Positions 1 to 11,783 of a stretch of DNA of 64,000 nt are shown piece by piece (within the stretch, counting starts at the first letter, position 1; every line of letters begins with the position of its first letter). Source of the stretch: Coenobita brevimanus (taxonomy: Eukaryota > Arthropoda > Malacostraca > Decapoda > Coenobitidae); contig CM064655.1 in the NCBI GenBank assembly GCA_032717465.1, forward strand, positions 21,396,559 through 21,460,558, given 5' to 3'. A program made the translations under genes and the position numbers. The notes under the pieces are model-generated. The model was not told the origin of the DNA and did not search any database. It saw only the letters and a program-made list of their open reading frames with translations.

Positions 1-140
1 CTCTTCTCCTCCACCATATCCTCCTTTCCTCTCCTCTCTCCCTCCCCCTCTTCCCTCCGCCTCCCCCTCCCCCTCCCTCCTCCCCCCCCCCCTCCCTCCC
101 CGCTCCCTCCCCTCCGCCTTCTCTCCCTCTCTCACAGAAA
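1..140. repeat. Pyrimidine-rich low-complexity tract
   Basis: Almost pure C/T on the plus strand, made of irregular CTCC and CCCT words without a fixed period. It is the first of several strand-asymmetric tracts in the window. No coding signal. Confidence 0.85.
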
Positions 141-160
141 TCCTTCAAAATATCATTAAA

Positions 161-1985
161 TTTATATGTATGTAAGTGCCACGTCCATCGTAGTATCCCA
201 AACCCTCCATCCTCATAATGAAGTCGAGGTCACTACAGGCAGTTAGTATAAATCAATGCCTAATGCTGTCCTCGCTATGGAGTGATGGAAAGGCGATAAC
301 CCTGCGAGAAATACGTGACGACTGAGATTCTTACTCCTCCACTCTACTGCAACTGAGCCCCAGGATTCATAAAAGTGCTTAACTTTTTGGACACTATATT
401 CGTCGCTGAAGGAGGCTCCCTAGCATCTCGTACGTAGCGATATATTTTTGGAAACGGTTGATTAATATCCTTTTGTCTGTGCAAAGTATGGCAAAATTAG
501 GATTATTTATGTAATAAGGAGAAGGTCAGTAAAGTGCAATAAGCAAATAAATCACTTAAGAAAAGGTGTTAGGGAACTTCCTTAATCGACAAGAATATGG
601 GCCGCCTCTGTCTTGTAGTATTTATGTTGACTGATCTAAGTCGTCTGGTGTTAGCCTAATTACCGTACAGTTGCAGGCGTGCCAGGATCATACAAAAACT
701 TCGTAGTATTAGCTCGAATCTGGTGTTTGTAGCCTCTCCTGTTTTTCTGCTCTTTCTTCAGTTGAACAAAATCTTCAGGTGTTAGCCTGAATAAAATACT
801 CAAGCACACCTGCCGAAGTGAAATGGTTAAGTCTGATCTGTGCTTAACCCCTTCAAACCAGGAACGCATTTTTCTTTCGATGCTTCCTACCACCATACTG
901 TTTTATTCGGGTTTGGAGGGATCTTTCTTAGTAGAGGAGTTTGAGGGGGGTTGTTCGTATTCTCTTCACTGAAAAAGGGTTTCCCCAGCAATATTAATAT
1001 ACGATAGCAAGAGTAAGATATATATGACGTCCTCGGGATGAAGGTTTAAAATGTAAAAGGTTAGCTAATACAACTGCCAATTTTCTCACGAGCAGACAAG
1101 AGTGAATAAAAACAAGAAAAAAATACAACCAAACAAAATGTGTTTTCTCTAATTATTGCCATTTTGAATCTAGTGGCGCTTTTCAATTTATTGTTGCCAG
1201 TCACACGATTTGTATGAAATTTAAGAGGCCACTTGTGAAAGAGGTTAATGAAGGCTTTGTCTGTCCCGTCCAGATAGAAAAGTCTCCACTAAATTGAACA
1301 AAACATCTGCAGATAGTAAAATTAAGATAAAAAAATCGTCATACCAGCCAAACGGTTAAATACTATTATCATAATGGTTGGTCAAGAACCTTTATGAATA
1401 CAGACGCAGGACAAGGAACCGACAAACTTACGATGTTCCTGTGTCGTAACTACGATTTGTTTTATCCAGGAAGGGGACAGGAACGAGGAAAAAAATTCTG
1501 ATGCACTTGTCTTTCCCTGTTCCTCCTGCGAAAACAAGCCTTTGTAGCGTCTCTTCCCTGCCACGTCATGTCCGCATATGGCACGTTATTTTTTCTGTTA
1601 TATTGCTATGAAAAAAATATAAAACCACATAACAGAATATTGAGATTAAATGGGTAAAATAAATAATTAAGAAAGAAATAAGAAAACTTCCTATGGCGAG
1701 GAAATAACGGTTTCTTCAGCCCGGCGTCCGTTTCGGTGCTGGGTTATTTTTTAATAAGATAGTCTAATACGCTCTCGTATGATGATAAAACAACACGCGT
1801 CGATATAATATTAGTATTATAAAAGCAGAATACTGAAGTGTAATTGGAAGTGTAAATCGTCAAGGAAGAGTACTAGAACTACTACAAAGCCGGCCAAGAT
1901 ACAGCCGTTGGTTATGGCAGGGGCTGGACAGTATGTTGGTGTGAACTCCGGCTCCACCAACGACGTAAAGGTGTGGTGTGACAGA
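161..1985. other. Non-coding stretch with foldback-family remnants
   Basis: No gene is recognisable; reading frames are short and composition is AT-rich. It holds right-arm remnants of the dispersed foldback family: 636-656 (TCGTCTGGTGTTAGCC), 752-790 (TTGAACAAAATCTTCAGGTG then TTAGCC) and 1278-1325 (AGTCTCCACTAAATTGAACA). At 400-430 is one of four copies in the window of a GGAGGCTCCCTAGCA motif. The rest is unassigned. Confidence 0.6.
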
Positions 1986-1989
1986 GATG

Positions 1990-2215
1990 GGGCTGCCCAG
2001 TACCACATATTGTGATTAGTGGTATGGGAGTGTCCAATACCTCGTACTGTGATCAGTGGTATGGGAGAGTGTCCAGTACCTCATACTGTGATTAGTAGTA
2101 TGGGAGAGTGTCCAGTACCACATAATGTGATTAGTGGTACGGGAGAGTTTCCAGTACCTCACATTGTGAGTAGTGGTATGGGAAAGTGTCCGGTATATCA
2201 TATTGTGATTAGCGT
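1990..2215 (+). repeat. 39-bp minisatellite, about 5.5 copies
   Basis: A unit beginning GATTAGTGGTATGGGAGAGT repeats with a 39-bp period and moderate divergence. Because 39 is divisible by three, the array stays open and would encode a 13-residue repeat (VISGMGECPVPHT-like) on plus. I regard that frame as a by-product of the period, not as a gene. Confidence 0.85.
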
Positions 2216-2239
2216 TATTGGGGGATTAGTCAGAACTTT

Positions 2240-2925
2240 ATATTGTGACTTACAGGGGTACCCGGTGTTCCCGGGCCAAAAAGGCGAACACTTTAATCTT
2301 ATTTGTTCTAGTTCAATCTTTCTTTCTGCTCCGGAAGGACAATGTACCTCTTATGATTCTGAAATGAGATTATAAGAGATCCAAGAACTTTCTACTTCAG
2401 CTTTAGCAGACTAACGCTCAGTATTTGTGTGCACTTATGTACTATAACCGGTGACCTCAAATGACCTCCGACTGGTGACCTCAAATGGCCTCGGAGGTCA
2501 ACTTCACATAGCCTACGTCCGAACTGGAGGTCATATGAGTCTCCATGTCAAAAATTGGGCTGCTGGGTCCAGACGTTCGAGCGTGTATTACCGGTGACCT
2601 CAAATGACCTCCGCCCAGTGACCTCAAAATACTTCGGAGGTCAACGTCACATAGCCAGTGTCCGAACTGGAGGTCATAAGAGTCTCCATGACAAAAATTG
2701 GGCTGCAGGGGTACCTGGCGTTGCTCGGGTAAAAAAGGCGAACACTGCCGGTGACCTCAAATGACCCAAATCTGAATTTTGAACCCCCTAAAACCATCCT
2801 TGGGTCACCCTGATTCAGAACATATTTGGGTCTGGTGGTCTCTGGCCCTTGGTTTGGGCGTGATTGAGGGACAAACAAACAAACAAACAAACAACGCGAC
2901 TCTATTTATGTAGATCAGTGGCTAG
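2240..2925 (+). repeat. Unclassified repeat with internal tandem duplication and (CAAA)n tail
   Basis: Two copies of a roughly 140-bp segment start with GGTGACCTCAAATGACC (near 2450 and 2593) and run through GTCCGAACTGGAGGTCAT to AAAAATTGGGCTGC. A GGGTACC..CGGGC..AAAAAGGCGAACAC motif occurs near 2253 and again near 2708. The segment ends in a (CAAA)n tract at 2873-2895 followed by CGCGACTCTATTTATGTAG, which resembles the 3' tail of a retroposed element. No protein domain is visible, so the class is not assigned. Confidence 0.6.
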
Positions 2926-3011
2926 ACTGGTCGGTGTCTTGGGTCTCATTAGATTTTAAAGTTGAAGAAGTCTTTAGTAGTACCATGCGCTGGCCATGCG
3001 TAAACGCTTGC

Positions 3012-3083
3012 GCACACGCACGCACACGCACGCACGCACACATGGGTAGAAGCATACATAGGTTAACGTGCAAAAAAACGGTC

Positions 3084-3131
<48 letters not shown>

Positions 3132-3304
3132 TCACCGGTTCGGTCAGGATCACTTGATGGTCGTGATCGTCAGCTTTTGCCCTCCCGGAAGGGAGCTGAG
3201 AGCTCATATAGTCCGATCTAAGGGCAAGGCTGTGACCTTCACACACGCACACACCCGTCCCCTTGCTCTAGGGGGACAGTAACCACCCATTTCGTCAGTG
3301 AAAC

Positions 3305-3369
<65 letters not shown>

Positions 3370-3426
3370 TCTCAGACACGCCTATATAAACGCTCCATTG
3401 CATACAGGTTCATCTCCTTTCATATG

Positions 3427-3493
<67 letters not shown>

Positions 3494-3495
3494 GC
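3012..3495. repeat. Cluster of (GT)n and (CA)n microsatellites
   Basis: (CACG)/(CA) at 3012-3040, (GT)n at 3086-3129, (GT)n at 3306-3366 and (CA)n at 3430-3493. The two long arrays at 3306 and 3430 have opposite phase and could pair with each other. Confidence 0.95.
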
Positions 3496-3878
3496 ATCAG
3501 CTACTGTAGCCTACTCAGACCTTTAGCACATTCACCCTGCTATAGTCGCGGCGCGCGACTCTGAGGTTGTCATTATCGTGCCTTGGCAACCTACCATTCA
3601 AACGTGCGTCTGATTTCGTGTATAATATAAGGCGCATATGATTCGTGTGTAATATGTTAGTGTATAATAATATTCGTGTATAATATATTCGTGCACAATA
3701 ATATGATTCTTGTATAATATGATACAAAATCGGATGCACTTTTGAGTGATAGGTTGCCAGGATATAATAATGACAACATCAGAGTCGTGTGCCGCGACTA
3801 TAATGTGTGTTTGATATATAAACAAAGGTATATGTTGTAAGAGGAGCTCGTAACATGCTGCGGCTCCTTTGAAAAGAA

Positions 3879-3881
<3 letters not shown>

Positions 3882-3971
<90 letters not shown>
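3882..3971. repeat. (TA)45 microsatellite
   Basis: A perfect 90-bp alternating AT tract, self-complementary and able to form a cruciform. The flanks (3600-3740) are AT-rich with recurring TATAATAT and TTCGTGTATAATA words. Confidence 0.97.
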
Positions 3972-3974
<3 letters not shown>

Positions 3975-4059
3975 CCTTCATATCTAAGTAAACACATATA
4001 CTGTACACATCAGAAGCATCATCCCCAACACACACAGTTACCTCTCCCTCTACACCTAC

Positions 4060-5300
4060 ACAAATCCTCTCTCTCACCCCCTTTCCCCGCCCCCCACACA
4101 GCTACATCTCCCTTTACAGTCTACACCTTGACAACGTCTCCCTCTCGCCCCCCTCCCCTACACAATTACCTCGTCCTCTACACCCAGACAAATCCTCCCT
4201 CTAGCCTCCTCCCTCCACCCCCGACGCACTCTCTCTGCCCCCTCTCCCCCAGACACATACCTTGGAAAAAATTAAAACATCAGTTAAAGAATCTGCCTCA
4301 CCCCTTGGCCTCATCAAGCAGAATTTACGAGTCAGGCCTACCAGCGCGTCGTGCAGGCGGCTCCTTCGCATTATGACACAACACTAAATAGGCAGCGGAC
4401 ATGATCCCTGCTTACGAGTATATAGAAGACGCGTGCCACACAATCATACTTGCCGTTATTGCCGCTCTCTCTCAGTCCTAGGTAGAGCCTCTGGTGGTTG
4501 GATGGGTAGCGTGTTTGCTCATCAGTCATCTAGACCTGAGTTCAGTCACACTAGGGGCTGGATATCAAACTGGGTATAGTAATAATATGTTCTGACGTGT
4601 GTTTTCACATGTGTTCAGGTTGTTGAATTCTTGGGATGTCGTACGGTATATGAAGTCACTCACATAGCCTTCACACTCAAAGACAGTACCACTCAACGTT
4701 TCTAAATGCATCCCTCACTCATCACCTCAAAATACACTCAAACATATACCCATATATATATCATATGTTGAGGCGGATCGGTTTTCCAGTGATAGAAAGT
4801 GGTGTGTTCCTTGGCACTGCAGGTCAGTTCCCATTCATGACTCGTAGAACACTCCTGGAGCAGGTAATGGAACAAACAAACCTTGTCAGGCACGTTGCAA
4901 ACCAGTCACCACAATAAATTCTTCTCATTCTTCGTTCATTCTTTCTATAATGGATTTTTTCTAATCGTAAGGGTCGTATTCCTTTCGACTTGGAAGGCAC
5001 CTGAAAAATCTTTAGTGATCTGTTTTGCTAGTTATGCTTTGCTTGTGTTTTATTTGTATCTTTTCTTTTTTAATATCTATATCCTGTGTAAAAACAACTT
5101 ACAAGACTTTCTCAAATCAAAATTGATTGCATACGTAATGTAGACGAGAATCTTAAAGTGCCACACGGAGATTTAAGCTTGAAAGGAAGAGGTGGTGCTG
5201 CCTTCAAAGCTAAAAGGAGCATGGTCTGTGGGTGGAGTAAAGCTAACAGTCTAACTACCCAGGAAACTTTAGGCGTTTTTCGAGTGTGTGCTCCCGTGTG
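4060..5300. other. No gene seen; possible tRNA-like remnant
   Basis: 4060-4260 is C/T-rich. The remainder has no long frame. At 4490-4560 a TGGATGGGTAGCG segment followed about 35 bp later by GAGTTCAGTC is weakly like the A and B boxes of a tRNA-derived SINE. The match is too loose to call a SINE. Confidence 0.4.
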
Positions 5301-5303
5301 AAA

Positions 5304-5448
<145 letters not shown>

Positions 5449-5609
5449 CTGGGTCTATGAGGCGTGATACAATGATATAATAAAGAAGCAATAGAGATCA
5501 AATCCGCCCAAAATTTACAGCTATACTAAATAGCTTAATCAGTTTCTGTCGCCACTACAAGAGGGACGCACCTATCACCTCGCCTCACCACCACATTGTA
5601 AAGGATGAG

Positions 5610-5739
5610 TCTACACATTTTCTCAAGTTTGAGAGGAGGAGGAAGAGGGAGCGGAGGGGGAGGGAGTGGGGGAGAGAGGAGGACAGGTGTCGGCAAAAGG
5701 TCCAACTGGGTCAGGAATCAACGCGTGGAAGAAATGCCT

Positions 5740-5780
<41 letters not shown>

Positions 5781-6282
5781 CTTTACATCTCGTCTTCCTC
5801 TTTTCTCTTGTTTCCTCCTCCTCTTCCTCTCCTCTCTTCTTTCCTCACATTTACCTTACTCCCTTTTTTCTGCTCCATTTTCTTCTAGCATTTCCTCCTC
5901 TCTCATCTTTATCTTTTTCTTCGTCTTTCCTTATCCTCTTTCCTTTTCTTCCTCCCTCCTCTGCTTCACTTCCATCCTCTTTATCCCATGTTCTTCCTCT
6001 CTCCTTTTCTTATTCCTTTCCTCCCTCCTTCTTTCCTGTATTTTTTTTTTAATCCCATCTCCTGCTTCACTTATCTCTACCTCTTTATCTTTTTTTCCTC
6101 TCCAGCTCTTCATCCCTTACATCTTCATCTTTTATCTCTCCCTTTTCCCTTATTTTTATATATTCTTCGTCCTTCCTCTTCTCAAACATTCATTTCCATT
6201 CACGTTCCTTTTAACTTTATAGTATTTCCTTATCATCATCATAATCGTCGTCCTCCTCGTTCCAGTTTAACTTCCTCCCTCC
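5610..6282. repeat. Purine tract then long pyrimidine-rich tract
   Basis: 5630-5690 is G/A-rich (GGAGGAGGAAGAGGG style). 5735-6282 is C/T-rich with TTCCTCC and CTTTTCTT words and a (CT)n core at 5748-5778. Long frames here translate to Ser/Leu/Pro/Phe-rich sequence with no domain and are rejected as genes. Confidence 0.85.
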
Positions 6283-6331
6283 CCCTCTCTCTCTCTCTCT
6301 CTCTCTCTCATACACACCCACATATCAGCAC

Positions 6332-6369
<38 letters not shown>

Positions 6370-6566
6370 ACACTCACACACACACACACACATATCAGCA
6401 CACAATCTCTCTCTCTCTCTCTCTCTCTTTCACATACACACACACACACACACACACACATATCAACACACAATCTCTCTCTCTCTCTCTCTTTCTCTCT
6501 CCATACACACACACACACACATATCAACCCACAATCTCTCTCTCTCTCTCTTTCTCTCTCCATACA

Positions 6567-6610
<44 letters not shown>
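6283..6610. repeat. Compound satellite: five (CT)n-(CA)n units
   Basis: Five units of about 60-70 bp, each of (CT)n, a short TTTCACA or CATACA joint, (CA)n, and then CATATCAGCACACAAT. The CATATCA(A/G)C linker near 6320, 6390, 6460 and 6520 shows that whole compound units were duplicated. Confidence 0.9.
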
Positions 6611-6614
<4 letters not shown>

Positions 6615-6639
6615 TGCCTGTCCTCGTATCTTCCCACCA

Positions 6640-6960
6640 AATATTCAAGCTCTACCCCCCCTCCCTTGCCTGACTCCTCTGCCTCACCCTGTTCTGCCTC
6701 ACCCTGCTCTGCCTCACCCTCTACCTCGCTCTCTGCCTATCCTAGCCTTCCTTACCCATTGTCTTTCCTTGCTCACCCTCCAGCTCTTACTTCTGCCTTC
6801 CTTCGCCTCCTTGTCTTTCTCCTGCCTCACCTCTCCTGCCTCATTCCTCACATTATATCTCCTTCACATTGGCCCTCCCTCCGCCTCACCTTGCCCTTCC
6901 TACCTCTCCCTTGCTCTTCCTTCACCGTCACCCAGTCACACCCCAGTCCCAGCCAATGAG
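6640..6960. repeat. C/T-rich tract with short 15-bp tandem repeat
   Basis: TCTGCCTCACCCTG repeats about three to four times at 6675-6722 with a 15-bp period, within a longer C/T-rich tract. No domain in any frame. Confidence 0.7.
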
Positions 6961-7785
6961 ACCAGTTTTATGCTACTCAGATCCAGGACAGAAAACCTGA
7001 TGGACCGCCTACAGATAAAGTGTTGTTTAGATTATCGGAGTACTAAGCACTGGCAGGGCTTAGGAGGGAGAGAGAGAGAGAGTTAGCTAGCATTAAAGAG
7101 AGCTAAAGAGAGAAATAGAATTTAAGAGTTGTCATTGTAACAGGAGTGTACAACAGCCAGCAAGACAGTAATCAGCCACGGAGGGCATGATGGCTGATCG
7201 CAAACTTGAGGCAGGACAAGCTTATCATGTCGCTAGGCTGCCTGACCCGTGATGTATTGAAGGCAGAGACCCGGTGCGAAGGCGGGTTGACCTGCCAGGG
7301 AAGGTATTCGGAAAGGACCTTAACATTCCCTGGCTCCTATGACTCTTTCCCAGTTGAATGAAATTGTTTGGTGTTAAGTATCGTAAAAAAGTAGTCTGAT
7401 TATTACAAGAAAATTAACTCATTCTATATGATTTTTAAAATTTGTGTTTTGCAAATTCTAGACAGTTGTTTATAACTTAGGAATCACCTCTCGATTTAAA
7501 GGATTGATGAAGGCTATATCCAAGCATTCAAGTTTCAACAGTAGTCCTAAACTCGGGAGAATTTCTTCGGAATAGCAAGGTTACAGCGAAAACTACGTCC
7601 TCAAGCTAGGAGTTAACAAAGCCCAGCAACTGTGGAACTGGCCCTTAAGCTCAAGAAATATTATGGCTAGGACGCCCTTTTGGCAGACATTGTGATCAGG
7701 GCCTGTGGGGGATGGCAGCTTAAGGGGAATGATTGTGGGCAAAGAGCGGTGTGTTTATTTCAGGGAAGAAGGGGTAATTTGGCCA
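6961..7785. other. No gene seen; foldback right-arm remnant at 7340-7390
   Basis: Apart from a (GA)n run at 7070-7081, the only structure I see is GACTCTTTCCCAGTTGAATG then AAATTGTTTGGTGTTAAG at 7341-7378. It matches the right arm of the foldback family. Confidence 0.5.
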
Positions 7786-7789
7786 GGTG

Positions 7790-8345
7790 AGAGATGGGGA
7801 GTGCGTGGACCACTCTACCATAAAGTGTAGGAGGGGGAGAGGGTGGGAGAAGAGGATGGGATTTAAGGGGAGGGAGGTGGATTGATGTAAGAGGAAGAGG
7901 CTTCAAGAGGGAGAGGGAAGCAGAGAAAGAGGGAGGGGAGGCTAGAGAAAGAGAGGTTTGTTGTGGTGGAAGGGAAAAGGAAACGGAGACTGGTCGCAGA
8001 ATGAGTGATACTGGGGGGTCAGGGAGAGTGGGAATGAAGGAGGAGAGAGGAGTTGTATTAAGGCGAGAAGGAATGAAGAGGAAGACTAGAGTGGGAAAGA
8101 AGGTAGTTGACGAGAGGATGGGGAAAGGGAACTTATGGAAGAGGCGGCTGAAGGAAGAAAGAGAGAGGGGGGGGGGCTTATGTCGAAGGGAGGGGGAAAT
8201 GTAGAGGAGGAGAGGGGTAGTTGGAGGGAGGGGAGAGGGGCAAGCAAGGCAGGGGAGAGGGGCCTGTCGGAAAAGGAAGAGAATGTCCGGTGAAGGGAAG
8301 GGGGTGAGGGACAGGTATGGGAGACACTGGGGAGGGAGGGAGGAT
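7790..8345. repeat. Purine-rich low-complexity tract
   Basis: About 550 bp of almost continuous G/A on plus (GGGAGAGG, GGAAGGGG words). It shows opposite strand bias to the tract at 5735-6282. Frames across it lack any domain. Confidence 0.85.
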
Positions 8346-8379
8346 AGACGTCTGGCGGGGTTAGGGATGAGGTGAATCA

Positions 8380-9053
8380 CTCTAAAATTATATATTTACG
8401 CCTCATATCAACCTATGATTGATAAGAGAAGCGTGACTTTTTTAATGCAAGAAAGAAGGAACCAAAGGCTAAGAGCCCACAAATGTTTCTTCCAAGAAAA
8501 AACAAAAACAAAAACAATACAAAAGAGAGCCAAATTCAAGATCCGTTCATTTCGAGATGCCTGGACACACTGAGTTTGAAAGATTAGAGATCACAGGAAG
8601 AAGGAAATACAGACAGAGGGAGACAGTTCCAGAGTTGACCAGTTGCATACATGAAGGACCGGAAGTAACGGTTAACTCCTGCATTAGAGAGTTTGACAGA
8701 AAAGGGATGAGAGTTTTTTGCTAGACGGGTGCTACGTGCCCGTCGTAGAGGTGGAGAGATGCAAGCAGACTGACATGGAAAGCATCATAACATTTACCTG
8801 ATTACTACTCGCAAACGGCCATTTACTCTTCTGTGGCCATATTAATTATCTTAAGCTATGATTGTACATTTATGCTTTTATTTCCAATTACAGAGCTATC
8901 AGACACTTCGGAACGAACCCAGAGCGAATAGTAAAGAAAAATGATACATACAATAAATCAGCCACTGATATTTGTTATGGAGGCGTTTATCCCACAGATT
9001 GGCAAAGATCTTTTATAAATACTTCCCTCAAACCCTATCTCGGTTGTTGTTGC

Positions 9054-9054
<1 letters not shown>
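8380..9054. other. No gene recognised
   Basis: Moderately complex sequence. 8540-8780 could be part of an old dispersed repeat, because its composition differs from its flanks. I cannot identify it. Confidence 0.4.
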
Positions 9055-9090
<36 letters not shown>

Positions 9091-9120
9091 GTCATCGTCG
9101 TCGTCGTGGTCGTCGTCGAA
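9055..9120. repeat. (ATC)n grading into (GTC)n
   Basis: About ten perfect CAT/ATC triplets, then CGTCATCGTCGTCGTC. In different frames it would read as poly-His or poly-Ser. No flanking coding context supports a gene. Confidence 0.9.
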
Positions 9121-9377
9121 ACAGAAAAGCTATACCAAAAAATCATGGTGTAATATGGAACCTAAATTGCTATATTATGATACGCCTGTGGACTACGGCC
9201 CCAGAGGACTAGATAATCATATCCTGGTGGAGGTGTTGCGTGGCTGCCATGGAGAGTATTAGTAAGTGTATCAGCGCCCCTGTTTTTTATTACCGGTTAC
9301 TTCTTTATCAGGCTGCTCTCTGAGGGGGTTAGCACGACGGATGGACGGCCTTATACTTTTACTTTCACTTTTTAAAT

Positions 9378-9380
<3 letters not shown>

Positions 9381-9433
<53 letters not shown>

Positions 9434-9450
9434 GTTGTTGTTGTTGATGC
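9381..9450. repeat. (CT)25 followed by (GTT)n
   Basis: A perfect CT array from 9381 to 9430 runs directly into about five GTT units. Confidence 0.95.
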
Positions 9451-10385
9451 TGTTGTTGTCTCTCCAAACGGACATTGCCACTGCCTCAGGCCTTCATTTT
9501 TGAACCGATTGTCCAGAAAATTACTTTGCAATTCACTTGAGTCTGGCATCTCGAAACACCTTTCTCTGGTTTACGATTAAAGCCGTAAAATTATTAGGTA
9601 GCCCAGAAAATGTAAAGAGAAGGGCGTAGAATTACAAGATGGCAAAACAACCATCCCAGTAGAGGCATGTGTTCTATACGGTTTCGAACACACATACGGT
9701 GGCCTTAGAGGAGAATTCGTTTCGAACGTGACCTCTAGCCTGTTCTGTGACTCTGTTCATGAGTTACATATACATTACATGCAAATAAGTAACAGTATAT
9801 ATAAAAAACTAACTCTGGGAAAAGCCATACATTTGCTAGCAATGTCGTCTCTCTGTTGGGCACTCGTATATTTTGGTAATGCTAAACTGTTTTCGCCAGC
9901 TTTGAGGACATCTCTTGTAGGGAACGAAGTTGTCTGTTGTCAATGCTGCTCTAATAGCTGGGTGGATCCGTGGCAGGTAAAGGTTCAGTTAATGCAGCGC
10001 ATGGGTCAGATGACTATACATCAATGAGAGGTGTCAGTGGTTAACGATGGTGGCCCCTGTATGAATGCTGCCAAAGGACTCATTACCGATAACTTTACGG
10101 CGAGTGAACCCTGTTAAGGTGATGTGATATGTGTACCATCAAAAATTATTATTTTTTGGATGCTTATCGATTTTATTGATAGATTACAGGAGGAATCAAC
10201 ACACCGAATATTGTTTAATATGTTAGTAGGGCAATCACTAGGAGTTAAGGCAGACTTAGCAGCAGTGATGGCGTTGATCCCGCCTGTACCTTGTGATCTG
10301 GTCAGTAATGTGATGTGCCCTACAGTTCCCTACAAACCGGGGATTTCTCTGCTAACCCGTTCACAAATACATATTATTTATTTTA
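9451..10385. other. No gene recognised
   Basis: The longest frames are about 100 codons without recognisable motifs. A weak ATTTTGGTAATGCTAAACTG segment near 9870 does not match anything else in the window. Confidence 0.4.
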
Positions 10386-10390
10386 GTATT

Positions 10391-10580
10391 ACTTCCACCA
10401 GACGACTTTACGAAGCTTAGGAGAGACGTTTGATGATGAAAGGGTTAGCCTCCTTTTTCTAACAAGTCCTTCTTAAATTGAGAATAAATAAGCCTGGTGT
10501 TAGCAAGATCCGAACTTAAAAGACGTCCTCCGACTGAAGTGGTTGAGCTAAATAAGACCGTCTTGTGTTGGCCAGAATAA
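10391..10580 (+). repeat. Foldback-family unit plus an extra right arm
   Basis: The left arm at 10391-10432 reads CCACCAGACGACTTTACGAA then GCTTAGGAGAGACGTTT. The right arm at 10463-10510 (CTTAAATTGAGAATAAATAA then GCCTGGTGTTAGCAAG) is its degenerate reverse complement. A second right-arm copy follows at 10515-10580 (CTCCGACTGAAGTGGTTGAG, then CCGTCTTGTGTTGGCCAGAA). The unit is about 120 bp, matching the units near 16.5 kb. Confidence 0.7.
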
Positions 10581-10740
10581 TACCAGAAGAAGAGGTTATT
10601 GATAATCGCTTGTAACCCTTTCGCCTGGAGAAGTGTCCCTTGACTGAGTAAAGAGTCAAGTTGTCCAGCATCAGCCACACAAATTCCAAAGTGTGCCTCA
10701 CCCACTGGACGGGGTAATGTTGTACTCCCAGGGTACACCC

Positions 10741-10885
10741 GGCAACAGTTCCACCTGGGCCCCCCAGTAGCGAAATATAGTAGATGTGGCAGTAGTGTGT
10801 GTGTTTGTTCGTCTGTACATGCTCGAAAAATGTTCGTATCGTCAACTCTCTCACTCCATTGTGAACGTGATTCGGCCTTTGAGTT
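10741..10885 (+). repeat. Mosaic dispersed repeat, copy 1 (modules Y-X)
   Basis: Read on the reverse strand, 10815-10875 (module X: CACGTTCACAATGGAGTG to TTTTTCGAGCATGTACAGAC) joins module Y (AACAAACACACACACTACTG to GGCAACAGTTCCACCTGGG). X recurs at 11270-11327 and Y recurs at 15793-15875, each with a different partner. The junction is a GTAC at 10815-10818. No protein is implied. Confidence 0.75.
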
Positions 10886-11141
10886 CACTCCATAGATGGC
10901 GGTGTGTGGTTAAGGGGGAGAGACGGGAGGTCAGGACGGTAGGTGGGTCGGAGTTGGGGGGGACGAACAGCTGGGTTGTCTATATTGGACATGAAAATAG
11001 TTTTCCCAGTCATTATTGTGGATCGTTTCAGGTTACTGACACTTTGTATTCCTAACAACAATAAAAAAAAAATGAAATATTGTTGCATTGCTACCCGTTA
11101 CAATATATTCCACGATGACTGGATATCCTCCATAACTTATT

Positions 11142-11146
<5 letters not shown>

Positions 11147-11186
<40 letters not shown>
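11147..11186. repeat. (CT)n microsatellite
   Basis: A short C run followed by about 17 CT units. Confidence 0.95.
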
Positions 11187-11187
<1 letters not shown>

Positions 11188-11261
11188 GTCATTAAGTAAT
11201 CAGTATATAGCATTATCAGCACAGATTAAAGAGGATTTTTCTTTTAATTAAAACTGCTGAC

Positions 11262-11608
11262 AAAGGCCGTTTCACGTTCACAATGGAGTGAGAGAGTTGA
11301 CGATCCGATCATTTTTCGAGCATGTACAGACGTCGGAATAAGTTCGTTTCCTTTTCCGTGTTTGTAACACTGTTCGATGGAGAGGTATCCCCTCCTCCTC
11401 CCTTCCTCATAGTCCCACACTCCCACCCAACCCCCCCACTTTTCCCTCCGACCCCATAACCCCACCCGGTACCCTCCATACTCTCGCTCACAGCCAGCTA
11501 GGAGTTTCTGTACTTCAAGCACCTCTCTGATTACGTGTAGTCCGAACAACTAATAAAGGAATAGTACAGTATATATCATAAACCAAGTTAGGAAAAGGTT
11601 TACTACAC
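11262..11608 (-). repeat. Mosaic dispersed repeat, copy 2 (modules X-Z)
   Basis: Module X (11270-11327, reverse of its orientation in copy 1) is joined at GTAC 11324-11327 to module Z (TCGGAATAAGTTCGTTTCC onward). Z continues through a C-rich stretch and AGCCAGCTAGGAGTTTCTG to CTAACTTGGTTT read in reverse. Z is almost identical, in inverted orientation, to 15499-15790. Confidence 0.8.
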
Positions 11609-11609
11609 T

Positions 11610-11634
11610 GAGAGAGAGAGAGAGAGAGAGAGAC

Positions 11635-11687
<53 letters not shown>

Positions 11688-11690
11688 TAG
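11610..11690. repeat. (GA)n with GACA interruptions
   Basis: GA array with two GACAGAC blocks. A (CT)n array sits at the matching edge of mosaic copy 3 (15470-15500), so the microsatellite is part of the duplicated unit. Confidence 0.92.
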
Positions 11691-11696
11691 AAAAAT

Positions 11697-11735
11697 AAAT
11701 CTGCTGTGATTAAATGTTGCGGTAATAGACACTTC

Positions 11736-11783
<48 letters not shown>

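Noticed and set aside
5605..6959. Open frames of 205 and 323 codons in the C/T-rich tract
   Set aside because: The translation is Ser/Leu/Phe/Pro with poly-SL and poly-TH runs that follow the (CT)n and (CA)n arrays. No domain, and the opposite strand is equally open.
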